Source: Bordetella sp. BOR01
GTDB lineage: Bacteria > Pseudomonadota > Gammaproteobacteria > Burkholderiales > Burkholderiaceae_B
Length of the DNA stretch: 64,000 nucleotides
NCBI RefSeq assembly: GCF_019218885.1
Contig: NZ_JAHUWT010000004.1
Coordinates: 372,001-436,000, forward strand
Direction: 5' to 3'
The position numbers and the translations under genes are program-made. Shown one piece after another: positions 1 to 9,956 of this stretch. The notes beneath the pieces were generated by a model, which saw only the letters and a list, made by a program, of their open reading frames with translations, was not told the DNA's origin and searched no databases. Position 1 is the stretch's first letter. Each line of letters starts with the position of its first letter.

Positions 1-1
1 C

Positions 2-709
2 AACCAGATCGACCTGTACAACAACTCGCCGCTGGCCTATCGCGAATTCGTCGACCAGTACGGCGACAGCACCAATGCGTTCATCTTTAACGCCGGTTGG
101 TCGAAAGACACGCGCGACAGCGGCCTGGCGCCCACCAAGGGTTCGTACACCCGCCTGAAGGGCGATTTCTCGACCATGGACCTGAAGTACTATCTGCTGA
201 CCGCCCAGCAGCAGTACTACATCCCGCTGGGCCGCAGCTATACGCTGGCGCTCAACGGCATGATCGATTACGGCCGCAGCTATGGCAGCCTGGACTACCC
301 GGTCATCAAGAACGTGTATGCCGGCGGCATCGGTACGGTGCGCGGTTACGACGGCGCCTCGCTGGGTCCGCGCGATTCGCTTACCGGCGACTACCTGGGC
401 GGCTCGCGGCGTATCGTGGCCAACGCGCAGCTCTACCTGCCGTTCCCGGGGGCTTCGAAAGACCGTACCCTGCGCTGGTTCGTGTTCGCCGACGCTGGCC
501 AGGTGGCTGCCGGCAGCGGCATGAAATGTACCGCCGGCGAGCCGGGCAACGAGGTCGAAGACCCCTGCGGCTGGCGCTACTCGGCCGGTATCGGCCTGTC
601 GTGGCAGTCGCCCCTGGGTCCGCTGCAGCTGTCGTACGCGCGGCCGCTCAATGCCAAGTCGGGCGACGACCGCCAGAGTTTCCAGTTCCAGATCGGCACG
701 GGCTTCTAG
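2..709 (+). CDS. bamA: BamA outer-membrane assembly factor, C-terminal part (5' end outside window)
   Basis: Only the last 235 codons are present, and the open frame runs in from the left edge. The protein is the C-terminal half of the BamA 16-stranded beta-barrel, which inserts outer-membrane proteins as the core of the BAM complex. The conserved lid-loop motif VRGYDG lies near residue 116 of the fragment, and the fragment ends in Phe (IGTGF), the typical aromatic C-terminal signature of an outer-membrane barrel. It is followed by skp and the lipid A genes, the usual betaproteobacterial order. The family is clear; the POTRA domains lie outside the window. Confidence 0.95.
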   Translation, partial: NQIDLYNNSPLAYREFVDQYGDSTNAFIFNAGWSKDTRDSGLAPTKGSYTRLKGDFSTMDLKYYLLTAQQQYYIPLGRSYTLALNGMIDYGRSYGSLDYPVIKNVYAGGIGTVRGYDGASLGPRDSLTGDYLGGSRRIVANAQLYLPFPGASKDRTLRWFVFADAGQVAAGSGMKCTAGEPGNEVEDPCGWRYSAGIGLSWQSPLGPLQLSYARPLNAKSGDDRQSFQFQIGTGF

Positions 710-735
710 CCGCCGTGACGGTTACGCCTGATCAC

Positions 736-770
736 ACGGGCAAGGCGCCGCGCGCCGGGATTTTGCCCGT
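736..770 (+). promoter_or_regulatory. Hairpin between bamA and skp
   Basis: An 8-bp perfect inverted repeat (ACGGGCAA at 736-743, TTGCCCGT at 763-770) encloses a second GC-rich helix (GGCGC and GCGCC). Only a short T-run follows, so this may be a partial terminator or mRNA processing site that sets skp expression apart from bamA. It is not a strong intrinsic terminator. Confidence 0.4.
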
Positions 771-821
771 TTAGTGGCACAATATCGGTTTTGCTTTACC
801 TCATTGGAAGGTGAGATTTTC

Positions 822-1382
822 ATGATGTCTGATTTCGCACTCAACACCTCGAGTCCTACGCGCGTCAAACGCGTCGGCAAACTGCGCGGTACGCTGGCCT
901 TGGCGGGTGCGCTGCTCCTGGGTTCCGTCGTAGCGCTGCCGGCGCACGCACAAGGCACCAAGATCGGCTTCGTGAACACCGAGCGCATCCTGCGTGAATC
1001 GGGGCCGGCCAAGGCTGCGCAAAGCAAGATCGAATCCGAATTCAAGAAGCGCGACGACGAGCTCCAGCGCCTGAGCAACGGCCTGCGTGCCCAGGCTGAG
1101 AAGTTCGACAAAGACGCGCCGGTGCTGTCGGAATCCGACCGCGTCAATCGCCAACGCGATCTGTCGCGCATGGACACCGAACTGCAGCGCAAGCGCCGCG
1201 AGTTCCAGGAAGACTTCAATCGCCGTCGCAACGAAGAGTTTTCTTCCATCGTGACCAAGGCCAACCAGGCCATCAAGCGCATTGCCGAGCAGGAAAACTA
1301 CGACCTGATCGTCCAGGATGCGGTTACCGTCAATCCGCGCGTCGACATCACCGACAAGGTGATCCAGGCTCTCGGTAAGTAA
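822..1382 (+). CDS. skp: Skp/OmpH periplasmic chaperone
   Basis: Skp is a trimeric periplasmic chaperone that holds unfolded outer-membrane proteins and hands them to BamA, whose gene lies just upstream. The 186-residue product starts at ATG 822 behind GGAAGGTGAG (806-815); an in-frame ATG at 774 has no comparable site. A signal peptide with a hydrophobic stretch (ALAGALLLGSVVALPAHA) ends near residue 45. The mature part opens with KIGFVNTERIL, the OmpH family signature, and then forms a long charged coiled coil rich in Arg, Glu and Gln. The N-terminal region before the hydrophobic core is longer than in E. coli Skp. LpxD follows after 17 bp. Confidence 0.93.
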   Translation: MMSDFALNTSSPTRVKRVGKLRGTLALAGALLLGSVVALPAHAQGTKIGFVNTERILRESGPAKAAQSKIESEFKKRDDELQRLSNGLRAQAEKFDKDAPVLSESDRVNRQRDLSRMDTELQRKRREFQEDFNRRRNEEFSSIVTKANQAIKRIAEQENYDLIVQDAVTVNPRVDITDKVIQALGK

Positions 1383-1399
1383 GCGCAGGCGCCGTACGC

Positions 1400-2494
1400 A
1401 TGCCGATCCTGCTGGATCTCGCCCGCGCGCCGGCCCTGGATGACTTGCTGGCTGCCGCCAATACGCAGGGCCTGGACTGGCGTATCGAAGCGGTTCCGGG
1501 CGCCGTGCTGCCCCGGATCCGCGGCATAGGCACCCTGGCATCGGCCGGGGCCGAAGAAATCAGCTTCCTGACCAACCCGCGCTACCAGAGCCAATTGGCG
1601 GGTACGCGGGCGGCTGCCGTCATCGTCACGCCCGACGCCGCCCAGGCGCTGGCCGACGACCCCAAGGCCCCCGCCTGCGCGCGGGTGGTCTGCCCCCATC
1701 CTTATCTGCTGTATGCGCGGCTTGCGCAATGGTTCGACGCCGCGCGCCAGCCCAGGCTGCCGGCCAGCGTCCATCCGCTGGCTGTCGTGGCGCCCGACGC
1801 CATGATCGAAGAAGACGTCCGCATCGGCCCGCATTGCGTGGTGGAGTCCGGTGCGCGCGTCGGTCGTGGCAGCACGCTGGGCCCGGGATGCGTTATCGGC
1901 CCCGGCTCCAGCCTGGGCCCCGACTGCCTGCTGCATGCCCGCGTCACCTTGTATGGCAATGTGCGCATCGGTGCGCGCGCCATCTTGCATAGCGGCGTGG
2001 TGCTGGGTGCCGATGGCTTCGGCTTCGCACCCGACCCGACGCTGGGGCAGGGCGCCTGGGGCAAGATCGCCCAGCTTGGCGGTGTACGCATCGGCGACGA
2101 TGTCGAGGTCGGTGCCAATACCACCATCGACCGCGGCGCCCTCGAAGACACCGATATCGGCGACGGCGTCAAGCTCGACAACCAGATCATGCTGGGCCAC
2201 AACGTGCGCATCGGCGCGCACACCGCCATGGCGGCGTGCGTGGGCGTGGCGGGTTCCACGGTCATCGGCGCCCGCTGCACGATAGGCGGGGCGGCCATGC
2301 TGTCGGGCCACCTGACCCTGGCCGACGATGTCCATATCTCGGGCGGTACCGCCGTAACCTCCAGCATTTCGCAGCCGGGGCGCTATACGGGCGTGTATCC
2401 TTACGCCGAGCACGGGCAATGGCAGCGCAACGCCGCCGTGATACAACAACTGTCGCACCTGCGCCGCCGCCTGCGGACGCTGGAAAAGGCCTGA
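1400..2494 (+). CDS. lpxD: UDP-3-O-acylglucosamine N-acyltransferase LpxD
   Basis: LpxD adds the second 3-hydroxyacyl chain, from acyl-ACP to the 2-amino group of UDP-3-O-acyl-glucosamine, the third step of lipid A synthesis. The 364-residue protein has an N-terminal uridine-binding domain and then a left-handed beta-helix of hexapeptide repeats from about residue 130 (for example IGPHCV, IGARAI, IGDDVE). The expected catalytic His is His267 in the LGHNVRIG motif. It is cytoplasmic and trimeric. It lies between skp and fabZ and is co-directional with lpxA and lpxB. Confidence 0.96.
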   Translation: MPILLDLARAPALDDLLAAANTQGLDWRIEAVPGAVLPRIRGIGTLASAGAEEISFLTNPRYQSQLAGTRAAAVIVTPDAAQALADDPKAPACARVVCPHPYLLYARLAQWFDAARQPRLPASVHPLAVVAPDAMIEEDVRIGPHCVVESGARVGRGSTLGPGCVIGPGSSLGPDCLLHARVTLYGNVRIGARAILHSGVVLGADGFGFAPDPTLGQGAWGKIAQLGGVRIGDDVEVGANTTIDRGALEDTDIGDGVKLDNQIMLGHNVRIGAHTAMAACVGVAGSTVIGARCTIGGAAMLSGHLTLADDVHISGGTAVTSSISQPGRYTGVYPYAEHGQWQRNAAVIQQLSHLRRRLRTLEKA

Positions 2495-2554
2495 CCCGCC
2501 GCCGGCAAGCGGCGGTGCGTCAACATAATTCAAAACGGTAGGAAATTTTACGAA

Positions 2555-3010
2555 ATGGAACTCGACATCAAGGCGATCATGGAGCGCTTGCCGCATCGGT
2601 ATCCGATGTTGCTCATCGATCGCGTGCTGGATATCGTGCCCGGCAAATCCATTGTCGCCATCAAGAACGTAACGATCAACGAGCCGTTCTTCGAAGGCCA
2701 TTTCCCGCACCATCCCGTCATGCCCGGCGTGCTGATCACCGAAGCCATGGCCCAGGCGGCTGCGCTGTTCTCGTTCACCGACGATGACGGCGGGCTGAAA
2801 TGCGACAGCGCCAAGACGGCTTACTACCTGGTCGGTATCGACGAGGCCCGGTTCCGCCGCCCTGTCGTGCCGGGTGATCAATTGCGCCTGGAAGTGCATG
2901 CAGAACGCCTGAGCCGTGCCATTTGCAAGTACCAGGGCCGGGCCCTGGTCGATGGCCAGGTCGTGGCCGAAGCCAAGCTGATGTGCGCGATCCGCAGCCT
3001 GGAAGCCTAA
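2555..3010 (+). CDS. fabZ: 3-hydroxyacyl-ACP dehydratase FabZ
   Basis: FabZ dehydrates 3-hydroxyacyl-ACP in fatty-acid elongation and so competes with LpxA and LpxD for the same substrate, which explains its place inside the lpx operon. The 151-residue hot-dog-fold protein carries the catalytic His49 in [13 protein letters not shown] and Glu63 in TEAMAQ, with the 14-residue spacing seen in E. coli FabZ. A GGTAGGAAA element upstream is a plausible ribosome-binding site. The stop codon directly abuts the lpxA start. Confidence 0.97.
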   Translation: MELDIKAIMERLPHRYPMLLIDRVLDIVPGKSIVAIKNVTINEPFFEGHFPHHPVMPGVLITEAMAQAAALFSFTDDDGGLKCDSAKTAYYLVGIDEARFRRPVVPGDQLRLEVHAERLSRAICKYQGRALVDGQVVAEAKLMCAIRSLEA

Positions 3011-3805
3011 ATGTCCGGAAGCATCCATCCCACCGCCCTGATCGACCCGGCCGCGCAAATCGACGGCAGCGTGCGTATCGGGCCGTATTGCGTCGTGGGC
3101 CCCGGCGTCACGATCGGTGCCGGGACGGAGATCGGCCCGCACTGCGTGCTGGATGGCATCACCACGATCGGCCGCGATAACCGCTTCTACCGGTTCTGCT
3201 CGATCGGCGGCATGCCGCAAGACAAGAAATACGCCGGTGAACCCACCCGGCTGGTGATCGGTGACCGCAATACCGTGCGCGAGTTCACCACGTTCAACAC
3301 CGGTACCGTGCAAGACGGCGGCGCCACCACCCTGGGCGACGACAACTGGATCATGGCGTACGTGCACATTGCGCACGATTGCCATATCGGCAGCAATACG
3401 ATTCTGGCCAACTCGGTGCAACTGGGCGGGCACGTTCACGTGGGCGACTGGGCCATCGTGGGCGGATTGACCGGCGTGCACCAGTTCAGCAAGGTCGGTG
3501 CCCATAGCATGACCGGCGGCAACAGTTCGCTGATGCAAGACATGCCTCCCTATGTACTGGGCGCCGGCAACCCATGCCGGCCCGTGGGTGTCAACGTCGA
3601 GGGCCTGCGCCGGCGCGGCTTCAGCGCATCGGTCATCGCCAGCCTGCGCGAAGCCTACAAGATCATGTTCCGGCGCGGCCTGTCGCTCGATGAAGCGCGT
3701 GCCGAGCTGCGCGCCCGGCAGCAGTCGCATCCCGATGCCGACCAGGCGCTGCAGGTGCTGCTGGACTTTGTCGATGCCTCGAACCGGGGCCTCATCCGGC
3801 CATGA
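3011..3805 (+). CDS. lpxA: UDP-N-acetylglucosamine acyltransferase LpxA
   Basis: LpxA performs the first step of lipid A synthesis, transferring a 3-hydroxyacyl group from ACP to the 3-OH of UDP-GlcNAc. The 264-residue protein opens with the family sequence [13 protein letters not shown], followed by about ten hexapeptide coils of a left-handed beta-helix. The catalytic His is His122 in HIAHDCHIG (equivalent to E. coli His125). The C-terminal helical domain is present. The ATG directly follows the fabZ stop, and its 3' end overlaps lpxB by 4 bp, so translation is probably coupled. Confidence 0.97.
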   Translation: MSGSIHPTALIDPAAQIDGSVRIGPYCVVGPGVTIGAGTEIGPHCVLDGITTIGRDNRFYRFCSIGGMPQDKKYAGEPTRLVIGDRNTVREFTTFNTGTVQDGGATTLGDDNWIMAYVHIAHDCHIGSNTILANSVQLGGHVHVGDWAIVGGLTGVHQFSKVGAHSMTGGNSSLMQDMPPYVLGAGNPCRPVGVNVEGLRRRGFSASVIASLREAYKIMFRRGLSLDEARAELRARQQSHPDADQALQVLLDFVDASNRGLIRP

Positions 3806-4992
3806 GCCTCTCCATTGGCATGGTCGCCGGCGAGCCCTCGGGCGACCTGCTGGCCAGCCGCGTCATCGCGGGCTTGCGCCAGCGCGATGCCGGCCTGCGA
3901 TGCCAGGGTATAGGCGGCCCCGCCATGGATGCCGCCGGCTTCGAGGCCTGGCATCCCATGCACGCGCTGACCGTCTTCGGCTACGTGGATGCGATCAAGC
4001 GCCTGCCCGGCCTGTTGCGTACCTATGGCGACGTCAAGCGGCGCTGGCTGAACCAGCCGCCATCGGTGTTCGTGGGTGTGGACGCGCCCGATTTCAACCT
4101 GAAGCTCGAGCATCAGTTGCGCCAGGCCGGCACCCCCACGGTGCATTTCGTCGGGCCTTCGATCTGGGCCTGGCGCTACGAACGCATCCACAAGATCCGC
4201 GAAGCCGTGTCGCATATGCTGGTGCTGTTTCCGTTCGAGGAGGACCTGTACCGCAAGGAAGGCATACCGGTCACCTACGTGGGACACCCGCTGGCCGACG
4301 CCATCCCGGTGCAGCCGGACCGCCAGGCGGCCCGCCGGCGGCTGGGCCTGGATGAAAACGCCCGCGTGCTGGCCATTTTGCCGGGCAGCCGCTCTTCGGA
4401 AATCCGCATCCTGGCGCCGCGTTTCCTGCAGGCGGCGCAACGATTGCAGCGGCGCGATCCTGGCCTGATATGCATCGTGCCCATGGTCAATGCGCAGCGG
4501 CGCCGCGAATTCGATACCGTGCTGGCGCAATATCCGGTGCGCGGGTTGCGCTGCCTGACCGCCGATGACCAGCCCTCCGGCAAGGATGGTTGGCCGGTGG
4601 CCTGGACGGCCCTGGAAGCCAGCGACGCCGTGCTGGTGGCCAGTGGCACGGCCACGCTCGAGACCGCGCTGTTCAAGCGGCCCATGGTCATCTCGTATTA
4701 CCTGTCGCCCTGGATGCGCCGCATCATGTCCTGGAAGTCGGGCCAGCAGCGGCCGTACCTGCCATGGGTGGGGCTGCCCAATGTGCTGCTGCGCGATTTC
4801 GTGGTGCCCGAGCTGTTGCAGGACGATGCCACGCCCGACAAGCTGGCCGAAGCCACCTGGACCGCCCTGACCGACGATGCGCAGGCCGCACGGGTCGAAA
4901 CGCGCTTTACCGCAATGCATCGCGACCTGACGCGCGATACGGCCAGCCTGGCCGCGCGCGCCATCCTCGAGGTGGCCCATGGCCCAGCATAG
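3802..4992 (+). CDS. lpxB: Lipid-A-disaccharide synthase LpxB
   Basis: LpxB is the GT19 glycosyltransferase that condenses UDP-2,3-diacyl-GlcN with lipid X to form the lipid A disaccharide at the inner-membrane face. The 396-residue product begins with [11 protein letters not shown], the family N-terminus, and has the central motifs [13 protein letters not shown] and VGPSIWAWR. The nucleotide-sugar binding half holds the [10 protein letters not shown] motif. It overlaps lpxA by 4 bp (ATGA) at its start and rnhB by 14 bp at its end. Confidence 0.96.
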   Translation: MSLSIGMVAGEPSGDLLASRVIAGLRQRDAGLRCQGIGGPAMDAAGFEAWHPMHALTVFGYVDAIKRLPGLLRTYGDVKRRWLNQPPSVFVGVDAPDFNLKLEHQLRQAGTPTVHFVGPSIWAWRYERIHKIREAVSHMLVLFPFEEDLYRKEGIPVTYVGHPLADAIPVQPDRQAARRRLGLDENARVLAILPGSRSSEIRILAPRFLQAAQRLQRRDPGLICIVPMVNAQRRREFDTVLAQYPVRGLRCLTADDQPSGKDGWPVAWTALEASDAVLVASGTATLETALFKRPMVISYYLSPWMRRIMSWKSGQQRPYLPWVGLPNVLLRDFVVPELLQDDATPDKLAEATWTALTDDAQAARVETRFTAMHRDLTRDTASLAARAILEVAHGPA

Positions 4993-5593
4993 CCTGTTCG
5001 CCGAGGCCCCCGATTTCGCCGGCATACTGATGGCAGGCGTGGACGAGGCCGGGCGCGGGCCCCTGGCCGGCGGGGTTTATGCCGCCGCCGTGATCCTCGA
5101 TCCGGGCCGGCCCATCGACGGCCTGGCCGATTCCAAGGTACTGGCCGCCGAGCGGCGCGTAGAGCTCGCCGCACAAATCCAGGAACACGCCATGGCCTGG
5201 TGCGTCGCCAGCGCCACGGTACTCGAGATCGATACGCTGAATATCCTGCGCGCGACCTTGCTGGCCATGCAGCGTGCAGTCGAAGGCCTGGGCCATGTGC
5301 CCCAGGTGGCCATGGTCGACGGCAATCAGGCCCCCCGGCTGCGCTGCACAGTACAAACCGTGATCAAGGGCGATGCCTTGGTGCCGGCCATATCGGCAGC
5401 CTCGATCCTGGCCAAGACCGCCCGCGACGCCGACTTGCTGCGCCTGCATGCCTTGTATCCGCAGTACGGCTTCGATCAGCACAAGGGCTACGGCACGCCG
5501 CAGCACATGGAACGGCTGCGCGAACATGGCCCGTGCCCCGAGCATCGGCGCAGCTTCGCGCCGGTGCGCGAGCGCCTGGTCATCGTGCCATGA
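4979..5593 (+). CDS. rnhB: Ribonuclease HII
   Basis: RNase HII cleaves the RNA strand of RNA-DNA hybrids and single ribonucleotides misincorporated into DNA. The 204-residue product has the metal-binding [11 protein letters not shown] motif with Asp22 and Glu23, the later acidic site in VDGNQAP, and the conserved GYGTP region (HKGYGTPQH). The gene starts inside the end of lpxB, in a different frame, which supports membership in the lpx operon. Its stop overlaps the start of the next gene (ATGA at 5590-5593). Confidence 0.96.
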   Translation: MAQHSLFAEAPDFAGILMAGVDEAGRGPLAGGVYAAAVILDPGRPIDGLADSKVLAAERRVELAAQIQEHAMAWCVASATVLEIDTLNILRATLLAMQRAVEGLGHVPQVAMVDGNQAPRLRCTVQTVIKGDALVPAISAASILAKTARDADLLRLHALYPQYGFDQHKGYGTPQHMERLREHGPCPEHRRSFAPVRERLVIVP

Positions 5594-6372
5594 AGCAGAT
5601 CGCGTCGCGCGATAATCCCGGATTCAAGCAATTGCAGCGCCTGGCACAGCATGCCGGGCGCCGCGGCGAGCAGGCCATCCTGGAAGGTGTGCATCTGTGC
5701 CAGGCCTGGCTGGCCCAGAGCGGCGCGCCGGCGCTGGCCGTGTTCGACGCCGAACGGGTGCAGCGGCCCGAACTGGCCGAGTTGCTGGCTGCGGTACCGC
5801 CGCGCCAGGTGCTGTTGCTCGAACCCCGGCTGTTGCGCCAGCTCGAGACCGTCGAAACCGGCCAGGGCGTACTGTTCCTGGTAGACCCGCCGGCCCCCGA
5901 ATTGCCAGCCCGGCTGGATGAACCCATGGTGTGGCTCGACCGGGTGCAAGACCCCGGCAATGTCGGCACTATTTTGCGCGTATGCGCGGCGGCGGGCATC
6001 CAGCGGGTACTGCTGTCAGCGGGCTGCGCAGCGGCCTGGTCGCCCAAGGTGCTGCGCGGCGGCCAGGGCGCCCATTTCGTGCTGGCCCTGCACGAACGCG
6101 CCGATCTGCAGGCCTGTACCGCACGGCTGGAAGTGCCGCTGGCCGCCACGACCCTGGAGGGCGCCCAGGACCTGTACGCGACCCGCCTGCCGCCGGCCTG
6201 CGCCTGGGTGTTCGGCCACGAAGGGCAGGGCGTGGAGCCCGCCCTGCAGCAGGCCGCCGCGCTACGCGTGCGTATCGATCACGCGCCGGCCATCGAGTCG
6301 CTGAACGTGGCGGTGGCAGTCGCGCTATGCCTCTTCGAGCAACGCCGGCAGATCCACGCACCCCGCGCATGA
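5590..6372 (+). CDS. SpoU/TrmH-family RNA 2'-O-ribose methyltransferase
   Basis: This is a SPOUT-class methyltransferase that transfers a methyl group from S-adenosylmethionine to a ribose 2'-OH in rRNA or tRNA; the exact target cannot be read from the sequence. The 260-residue protein has an N-terminal RNA-binding substrate domain and the three knot motifs: [21 protein letters not shown] and [15 protein letters not shown]. The start at 5590 is chosen because ATGA overlaps the rnhB stop; the frame stays open further upstream but has no family-like sequence there. Confidence 0.88.
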   Translation: MKQIASRDNPGFKQLQRLAQHAGRRGEQAILEGVHLCQAWLAQSGAPALAVFDAERVQRPELAELLAAVPPRQVLLLEPRLLRQLETVETGQGVLFLVDPPAPELPARLDEPMVWLDRVQDPGNVGTILRVCAAAGIQRVLLSAGCAAAWSPKVLRGGQGAHFVLALHERADLQACTARLEVPLAATTLEGAQDLYATRLPPACAWVFGHEGQGVEPALQQAAALRVRIDHAPAIESLNVAVAVALCLFEQRRQIHAPRA

Positions 6373-6387
6373 TCAACAGGTGCGGCC

Positions 6388-6435
6388 AGACCGGGGACGC
6401 CGCGAGGCGGGATGCGCGCAGCGCTTCGGAAGGGG
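6388..6435. repeat. Degenerate copy of the dispersed GC-rich intergenic repeat
   Basis: This stretch between the methyltransferase and ppsR contains CCGGGGACGCCGCG followed by a variant of GCGCAGCGCTTCGG. The same end blocks occur in the better copies at 12202-12254 and 30562-30640. The middle part has diverged. Confidence 0.45.
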
Positions 6436-6439
6436 CCTT

Positions 6440-7270
6440 TCAATTCGAGCGCCCCAGCCCGACTTCCTGCATGACGGTGGTGGCGATCTCCTCGATCGAC
6501 TTGGTGGTGCTGGACAGCCACGAAATGCCTTCCCGCCGCATCATGCGTTCGGCCTCGGCCACTTCGTAGCGGCATTGTTCCAGCTTGGCGTATTTGCTGT
6601 TGGGACGGCGTTCGTTGCGGACTTCGGCCAGGCGTTCGGGCTGGATCGACAGACCGAACAGCTTGGCCCGGTGCGGCACCACCGTCGAGGGCAGGGTGCC
6701 GCGCTCGAAATCGTCGGGGGTCAGGGGGAAATTGGCCGCCTTGATGGCGTACTGCATGGCCAGGTACAGGCTGGTGGGTGTCTTGCCGCAGCGCGATACG
6801 CCCACCAGGATGACGTCGGCCTGGTCCAGCTGGGTAATGAACTGCCCGTCATCGTGGGCCAGGCTGAAATTGATGGCGTCGATTCGGTTGCGGTATTGCT
6901 CGGAATTCGCCGCCATGTGGGAACGGCCGATCGAGTGGCTGGATTTCAGGCCCAGGGCTTGCTCGATATGGCCCACGAAAGTGCCGAACAGGTCCAGGAA
7001 GATGCCATCGGCGCCGCGCACGCATTCCATGCTGAGCGGGTCGACCAGGGTGCTGAACACAATCGGCGGCACCCCTGTTTCGAGGGCATTGCGGTCGATG
7101 CGGGCGGCCACTTCCCGGGCCTTATCCAGCGTGTCGATGAAGGGCAGGCGAATCGGCCTGAAACGGACCTGTTCAAACTGCGAAAGCACCGAGTGGCTAA
7201 AGGTCTCGGCGGTGATGCCGGTACTGTCTGAAACGATGTAGACAGTCCGTTCGATAGGGGTCGAAGCCAT
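6440..7270 (-). CDS. ppsR: PEP synthase regulatory protein (bifunctional kinase/pyrophosphorylase)
   Basis: This DUF299-family enzyme inactivates PEP synthase by ADP-dependent phosphorylation of a threonine and reactivates it by Pi-dependent phosphorolysis. The 276-residue product has the P-loop GVSRCGKT at residues 157-164, with the family's conserved Ser-Arg-Cys-Gly core. The start at 7270 gives the family N-terminus ASTPIERTVYIVSDSTG; an upstream in-frame ATG at 7303 would add 11 unlikely residues. It is divergent from ppsA, its presumed target, with a 160-bp shared intergenic region. Confidence 0.93.
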   Translation of the reverse strand: MASTPIERTVYIVSDSTGITAETFSHSVLSQFEQVRFRPIRLPFIDTLDKAREVAARIDRNALETGVPPIVFSTLVDPLSMECVRGADGIFLDLFGTFVGHIEQALGLKSSHSIGRSHMAANSEQYRNRIDAINFSLAHDDGQFITQLDQADVILVGVSRCGKTPTSLYLAMQYAIKAANFPLTPDDFERGTLPSTVVPHRAKLFGLSIQPERLAEVRNERRPNSKYAKLEQCRYEVAEAERMMRREGISWLSSTTKSIEEIATTVMQEVGLGRSN

Positions 7271-7363
7271 ATGTAAAATATTCCAACCAAAGAGGAAAGC
7301 CATGGTGCCCGACCGGGTACAATCTGACCCCGATATAAGTCACCCCAAGAGCGGTCCAAGGCC

Positions 7364-7399
7364 AGTTTGGTCAGCGCATCCTGATGCATTGACCAAACT
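7364..7399 (+). promoter_or_regulatory. Long perfect hairpin in the ppsA leader
   Basis: A perfect 10-bp inverted repeat (AGTTTGGTCA at 7364-7373, TGACCAAACT at 7390-7399) encloses a second 5-bp helix (GCATC and GATGC). It ends 31 nt before the ppsA ATG and is not followed by a T-run, so a leader-RNA element or a protein-binding palindrome fits better than a terminator. Confidence 0.6.
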
Positions 7400-7430
7400 C
7401 GCTTTCTCTCCATTGTAAAAGGTGACTTCA

Positions 7431-9794
7431 ATGTCGTATGTCGTTTCGTTCGAGCAGCTCCGGATGACGGATGTGGACTCGGTAGGAGGCAAAAACGCAT
7501 CGCTAGGTGAAATGATCAGCCAGCTGTCCGGCGCGGGGGTTCGCGTGCCGGGCGGCTTCGCTACGACCGCCGAAGCATTCCGCGATTTCCTCAAGGCATC
7601 GGGCCTCGATCAGCGCATCGCCACCCGCCTCAGTACCCTCAACCCCGAAGACGTTCGCGAACTGGCCACGGCCGGCGCCGAGATCCGGCAATGGATCATC
7701 GAGGCTCCGTTCTCGCCCGAGTTCGAACAACAGATCCGCACCGCCTTTGCCGGGCTCGATGCCGACGGCAAGGGTTCGTTTGCCGTGCGCTCGTCGGCTA
7801 CCGCCGAAGACTTGCCCGATGCCTCGTTTGCCGGCCAGCAGGAAACCTTCCTGAACGTGGTGGGCATCGACGATGTGCTGGACAAGATTCGCCACGTATT
7901 CGCCTCGCTGTACAACGACCGCGCCATTTCCTACCGCGTGCACAAAGGCTACGCGCATGCCGAAGTGGCGCTGTCGGCGGGCGTGCAGCGCATGGTGCGC
8001 TCCGACAAGGGCAGCGCCGGCGTGATGTTCACCATCGATACCGAGTCCGGCTTCCAGGAAGTGGTGTTCATCACCTCGTCGTACGGCCTGGGTGAAACCG
8101 TGGTGCAAGGGGCAGTCAATCCCGACGAATTCTACGTCTTCAAGCCCACGCTCGAGCAGGGCCACTATCCCATTGTCAGCCGCCGCATCGGTTCCAAGCT
8201 GATCAAGATGGAGTTCGACCCCGAACGTCCCGAGGGCCGTGCCGTGCGCACCGTGGACGTTCCGGTCTCCGAACGCAATCGCTATTCGCTTACCGACGAC
8301 GAAGTGTCCGAACTGGCGCGCTACGCCGTCATCATCGAGAAGCACTATGGCCGCCCCATGGATATCGAATGGGGCCGCGACGGCATCGACGGCAAGATCT
8401 ACATCCTGCAGGCGCGTCCCGAAACCGTGAAGTCGCAGCAAGGCGGCAATGACGTGCAGCAGCGCTACCGCCTGAAGGCCACCGGCCAGGTGCTGATCAC
8501 GGGCCGCGCCATCGGCCAGAAGATCGGGGCGGGCCCGGTGCGGGTGGTGGGCGACATTTCCGAAATGGACAAGGTCCAGCCTGGCGATGTCCTGGTCACC
8601 GACATGACCGATCCCAACTGGGAACCGGTCATGAAGCGTGCCTCGGCCATCGTGACCAACCGTGGCGGCCGTACCTGCCACGCAGCCATCATTGCGCGCG
8701 AACTGGGCATCCCCGCCGTGGTGGGTTGCGGCGAAGCCACCGACGTGCTGAAAGAAGGGCAGGCCGTCACCGTATCGTGCGCCGAGGGCGACGAGGGCCG
8801 CATCTACGATGGCCTGATCGAGACCGAGGTCGAGGAAGTGCGCCGCGGCGAAATGCCGCCCATCGACATCAAGATCATGATGAACGTGGGCAACCCGCAA
8901 CTGGCGTTCGATTTCGCGCAGATTCCCAATTCGGGCGTGGGCCTGGCCCGGCTGGAATTCATCATCAACAACAACATCGGCATCCACCCGAAGGCGGTGC
9001 TCGACTACCCCAACGTCGACGGCGAACTGAAGAAGGCCGTCGAATCGGCCGCGCGCGGCTATGCCAGCCCACGCGCCTTCTTTGTCGAGAAACTGGCTGA
9101 GGGCATTGCCACCATCGCGGCCGCATTCTGGCCCAAGTCGGTCATCGTGCGCATGTCGGATTTCAAGTCGAATGAATACCGCAAGTTGGTGGGCGGTTCG
9201 CGCTATGAGCCCGAGGAAGAGAATCCCATGCTGGGTTTCCGTGGCGCATCGCGCTATATCGCCGCGGACTTCGCCGAGTGCTTCCGCATGGAATGCGAGG
9301 CCCTGAAGAAAGTGCGCGACGAAATGGGCCTGACCAACGTCGAGATCATGGTGCCGTTCGTGCGCACCTTGAGCCAGGCCGAGCGCGTGGTCGAGCTGCT
9401 GGCCGCACGGGGCCTGGCGCGCGGCGAGAACGGCTTGAAGCTGATCATGATGTGCGAAGTGCCGTCCAACGCGATTCTGGCCGATGAGTTCCTGCAGTAC
9501 TTCGACGGGTTCTCGATAGGCTCGAACGACATGACCCAGCTTACGCTGGGCCTGGATCGCGATTCGGGCATGGAACTGCTGGCGGCCGACTTCGACGAGC
9601 GCGACGAGGCGGTCAAGTTCATGCTGCGCCGCGCGATCAAGGCGTGCCTGGCGGCCAACAAGTACGTGGGCATCTGCGGCCAGGGCCCCAGCGACCATCC
9701 CGATTTCGCCCAGTGGCTCAAGGACGAGGGCATCCTGTCCATGTCGCTGAATCCGGATACGGTGGTCGATACCTGGCAGCGGCTGGCCAAATAA
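7431..9794 (+). CDS. ppsA: Phosphoenolpyruvate synthase
   Basis: PpsA converts pyruvate, ATP and water to phosphoenolpyruvate, AMP and Pi, allowing gluconeogenesis from three-carbon compounds. The 787-residue product has the N-terminal ATP-grasp domain ([12 protein letters not shown] at the start), the swivelling phosphohistidine domain with GGRTCHAAI carrying the catalytic His417, and the C-terminal PEP-binding barrel with Cys749 in [10 protein letters not shown]. The ATG at 7431 has AAAAGGTGA at 7417-7424; a GTG nine bases upstream falls inside that site. The regulatory gene ppsR is divergent. Confidence 0.97.
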   Translation: MSYVVSFEQLRMTDVDSVGGKNASLGEMISQLSGAGVRVPGGFATTAEAFRDFLKASGLDQRIATRLSTLNPEDVRELATAGAEIRQWIIEAPFSPEFEQQIRTAFAGLDADGKGSFAVRSSATAEDLPDASFAGQQETFLNVVGIDDVLDKIRHVFASLYNDRAISYRVHKGYAHAEVALSAGVQRMVRSDKGSAGVMFTIDTESGFQEVVFITSSYGLGETVVQGAVNPDEFYVFKPTLEQGHYPIVSRRIGSKLIKMEFDPERPEGRAVRTVDVPVSERNRYSLTDDEVSELARYAVIIEKHYGRPMDIEWGRDGIDGKIYILQARPETVKSQQGGNDVQQRYRLKATGQVLITGRAIGQKIGAGPVRVVGDISEMDKVQPGDVLVTDMTDPNWEPVMKRASAIVTNRGGRTCHAAIIARELGIPAVVGCGEATDVLKEGQAVTVSCAEGDEGRIYDGLIETEVEEVRRGEMPPIDIKIMMNVGNPQLAFDFAQIPNSGVGLARLEFIINNNIGIHPKAVLDYPNVDGELKKAVESAARGYASPRAFFVEKLAEGIATIAAAFWPKSVIVRMSDFKSNEYRKLVGGSRYEPEEENPMLGFRGASRYIAADFAECFRMECEALKKVRDEMGLTNVEIMVPFVRTLSQAERVVELLAARGLARGENGLKLIMMCEVPSNAILADEFLQYFDGFSIGSNDMTQLTLGLDRDSGMELLAADFDERDEAVKFMLRRAIKACLAANKYVGICGQGPSDHPDFAQWLKDEGILSMSLNPDTVVDTWQRLAK

Positions 9795-9816
9795 GCGGGC
9801 GGCCCCCCAAGCTTCG

Positions 9817-9847
9817 AACCCTGCGCTGCGGCGCAGGGTTTTTTTTT
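9817..9847 (+). terminator. Intrinsic terminator after ppsA
   Basis: A perfect 10-bp stem (AACCCTGCGC and GCGCAGGGTT) with a TGCG loop is followed directly by seven or more T residues, starting 22 bp after the ppsA stop. This is a textbook Rho-independent terminator. Confidence 0.93.
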
Positions 9848-9956
9848 GGCCTGCGGCCGCCACCGCCCCGGCAAGCGGGCATTGACCGTGGGGACGCCGA
9901 TCACCGCGTCGCTGTCCGTATCGGCGGAGTTCTGAACCCGGGCCAGGCTGGCAATG

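Noticed and set aside
1298-3730. Very long open frame on the minus strand opposite lpxD, fabZ and lpxA (810 codons)
   Set aside because: It is a shadow frame caused by GC-rich third positions; the plus-strand genes have clear family motifs, and the frame has low-complexity His/Ala/Gly composition with no domain.
7503-9863. 786-codon open frame antisense to ppsA
   Set aside because: Same GC-skew artefact; rich in His, Gly and Arg with no domain, and it crosses the clear ppsA terminator.
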